Assembly: GCA_023230665.1 (NCBI GenBank)
Contig: JALNWY010000154.1
Coordinates: 1 to 7,438 of the forward strand
Origin: Deltaproteobacteria bacterium
Lineage (GTDB): Bacteria > Desulfobacterota > Desulfomonilia > UBA1062
Length of the DNA stretch: 7,438 nucleotides
Reading direction: 5' to 3'
The notes beneath the pieces were generated by a model. The model did not search any database. It saw only the letters and a list, made by a program, of their open reading frames with translations, and was not told where the DNA came from. Below, piece by piece: positions 6,280 through 7,438 of the stretch (the stretch's first letter is position 1; every line of letters starts with the position of its first letter). The position numbers were made by a program, and so were the translations under genes.

Positions 6280-7218
6280 GTGGCCCAAGAGCAGATCACC
6301 GAGCAGTTGCTTGAACGCATGACCACTGAACAGCGGAACGAGCGATCGACGAACATTGATGAAGCCTCAACGCTGGAAATCCTCACCATCATGAACGGTG
6401 AGGACAAGACCGTCCCCTACGCGGTGGAACGACAACTCCCGTCCATCGCCGCCCTCGTCGAGGATATCGTCTCCTCCTTCAAGTGTGGCGGACGTCTCTT
6501 CTACATCGGAAGCGGCACCTCCGGCAGACTCGGGGTCCTCGATGCCTCGGAGTGCCCGCCGACCTTCGGTGTACCCCGTACGATGGTCCAAGGCCTCATC
6601 GCAGGGGGGCGGGAGGCGTTGGTACGCTCAATTGAGGACGCCGAAGACAATGAGAGAGAGGGCGTCGATGAACTGAAGAGCCTTGGCTTCAACGAGCGTG
6701 ATACGCTGGTCGGCATCACCGCCAGCGGCCAGGCCCCCTACGTCTTGGGTGCCATGATCTATGCCAAAAGCATCGGGGCCGCGGTCGGGGCCATCAGCTG
6801 CAACGAAAACTCCAAGACCTTCGCCATCGCCGACCACACGATCTTCCTCGATGTGGGGCCGGAGGTCATCACCGGCAGCACCCGCCTCAAGGCAGGCACC
6901 GCACAGAAGCTGGTGCTCAACATGCTGACCACCGCCGCCATGATCCGCCTGGGCAAAGTCTACGGCAACCTCATGGTCGACCTCACCCCGGTCAACGCCA
7001 AGCTGGTCGTCCGCTCCAAACGCCTGATCAAACAAGCCACCGGGTGTACCGACGAGGAGGCGAACAGCGCGTTCGAAGCGTCGGGCAAACGGCCGAAGAT
7101 CGCCATCCTGATGATCCTCCTCTCCATCGATGCCCAAGAGGCGATCGAGCTGGACCGGAGGGCCGACGGCCCCATCTCAAAAGCAATCGGCTTGTACCAC
7201 CAGAGCGCTACGCGCTAG
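6280..7218 (+). CDS. murQ: N-acetylmuramic acid 6-phosphate etherase
   Basis: MurQ cleaves the lactyl ether of MurNAc-6-phosphate in the cytoplasm, yielding GlcNAc-6-phosphate and D-lactate, and so follows AnmK in wall-sugar recycling. The 312-residue protein (E. coli about 298) is a SIS-domain enzyme. It has GSGTSGRLGVLDASECPPTFG at 77-97 (a long conserved sugar-phosphate-binding loop), GITASGQAPYVLGA near the second half of the domain, GSTRLKAGTAQKLVLNM, and GNLMVDL before the C-terminal helical bundle. Glu91 and Glu122 align with the catalytic Glu83 and Glu114 known in E. coli MurQ. The start is a GTG at 6280, supported by AAGGGGGA five bases upstream; no competing ATG with a ribosome binding site exists. 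A regulator gene follows after 22 bases, so the two probably share a transcript. A small hairpin overlaps the stop codon. Confidence 0.96.
   Translation: MAQEQITEQLLERMTTEQRNERSTNIDEASTLEILTIMNGEDKTVPYAVERQLPSIAALVEDIVSSFKCGGRLFYIGSGTSGRLGVLDASECPPTFGVPRTMVQGLIAGGREALVRSIEDAEDNEREGVDELKSLGFNERDTLVGITASGQAPYVLGAMIYAKSIGAAVGAISCNENSKTFAIADHTIFLDVGPEVITGSTRLKAGTAQKLVLNMLTTAAMIRLGKVYGNLMVDLTPVNAKLVVRSKRLIKQATGCTDEEANSAFEASGKRPKIAILMILLSIDAQEAIELDRRADGPISKAIGLYHQSATR
7204..7216 (+). other. Small hairpin at the end of murQ
   Basis: AGCGC (7204-7208) pairs with GCGCT (7212-7216) around TAC, overlapping the first base of the murQ TAG stop. With no T tract and only five pairs it is unlikely to terminate. 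At most it could affect coupling or processing between murQ and the regulator gene. Confidence 0.25.
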
Positions 7219-7240
7219 GATAGAGTGTGGAGGCAAGAGT

Positions 7241-7438
7241 ATGGAGAGCACACACCAGATCCCAGGAGCCCTCTTTGAGATCAACGCACGGTGGGAGAGC
7301 CTGTCAGAGAGCGAAAGACGGGTAGCCTCCTTTGTCGTGCAGAACCCGAAGAAGGTCCTGCACCTCAACGTACGCGAGCTCGCCAAGCAATCCTCGGCAA
7401 GCCAGGCTGCTGTCATCCGCTTCTGCAAACACCTGGAC
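7241..7438 (+). CDS. RpiR/MurR-family transcriptional regulator, partial (N-terminus only)
   Basis: Only the first 66 residues are present; the gene continues past the window. They form the N-terminal helix-turn-helix domain of the RpiR family: LSESERRVASFVVQNP (21-36), a VLHLNVRELAKQS segment, and the recognition region ASQAAVIRFCKHLD (53-66). Family members usually carry a C-terminal SIS domain that senses a sugar phosphate; it lies outside the window. The start at 7241 is supported by GGAGG seven bases upstream. Placement 22 bases after murQ, and the known use of an RpiR-family repressor (MurR) for MurNAc-6-phosphate genes in E. coli, suggest it controls murQ and anmK. Its real effector cannot be seen here. 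Confidence 0.9.
   Translation, partial: MESTHQIPGALFEINARWESLSESERRVASFVVQNPKKVLHLNVRELAKQSSASQAAVIRFCKHLD

Noticed and set aside
6628..7137. 169-residue minus-strand frame within murQ
   Set aside because: It is antisense to conserved murQ sequence and its composition (Asp, Gly, Val) is that of a shadow frame.

Overview
The window is an ordinary-looking piece of a bacterial chromosome: high-GC coding DNA (about 60% by eye), short intergenic gaps, clear Shine-Dalgarno sites and mixed gene orientation. It holds seven genes, five complete and two cut by the window edges. The gene set (MurNAc recycling, a cytoplasmic-type pectinesterase, a CpdB/5'-nucleotidase-like exoenzyme, a DUF4143 ATPase and a DUF4256 protein) would fit a saccharolytic anaerobe, for example a Sphaerochaeta-like spirochaete or a member of the Bacillota. 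No ribosomal or other marker gene settles the taxonomy, so this is only a guess.

Layout. At the left edge a DUF4256 gene runs off the window on the minus strand (1-382). Divergent from it, after a 290-base gap, is a secreted metallophosphatase of the 2',3'-cyclic phosphodiesterase/5'-nucleotidase family (673-2457, +). Its upstream region contains four successive perfect stem-loops, each with a four-base loop; the last one abuts the ribosome binding site. This gene converges on a pectinesterase without a signal peptide (2494-3348, -), and two back-to-back hairpins sit at the convergence point. Next on the minus strand come an AAA ATPase with a DUF4143 half (3489-4790) and anmK (4935-6149). The ATPase gene and the 144 bases in front of it are clearly more AT-rich than the rest and look acquired; that gap carries three imperfect direct repeats spaced 32-33 bases apart.

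The right third is a cell-wall sugar recycling module. anmK (-) and murQ (6280-7218, +) are divergent. A partial RpiR/MurR-type regulator (7241-, +) follows murQ in the same operon. AnmK phosphorylates 1,6-anhydro-MurNAc to MurNAc-6-phosphate, and MurQ cleaves that to GlcNAc-6-phosphate and D-lactate. The 130-base divergent spacer carries recognisable promoters for both genes. A perfect 13-base palindrome (GAAACATTGTTTC) lies between them and is a good candidate operator for the regulator.

I found no CRISPR array, insertion sequence, tRNA, rRNA or convincing new multi-gene system. The observations most worth checking are the MurR-type operator, the tandem stem-loops before the nucleotidase gene, and the phased repeats before the ATPase gene.
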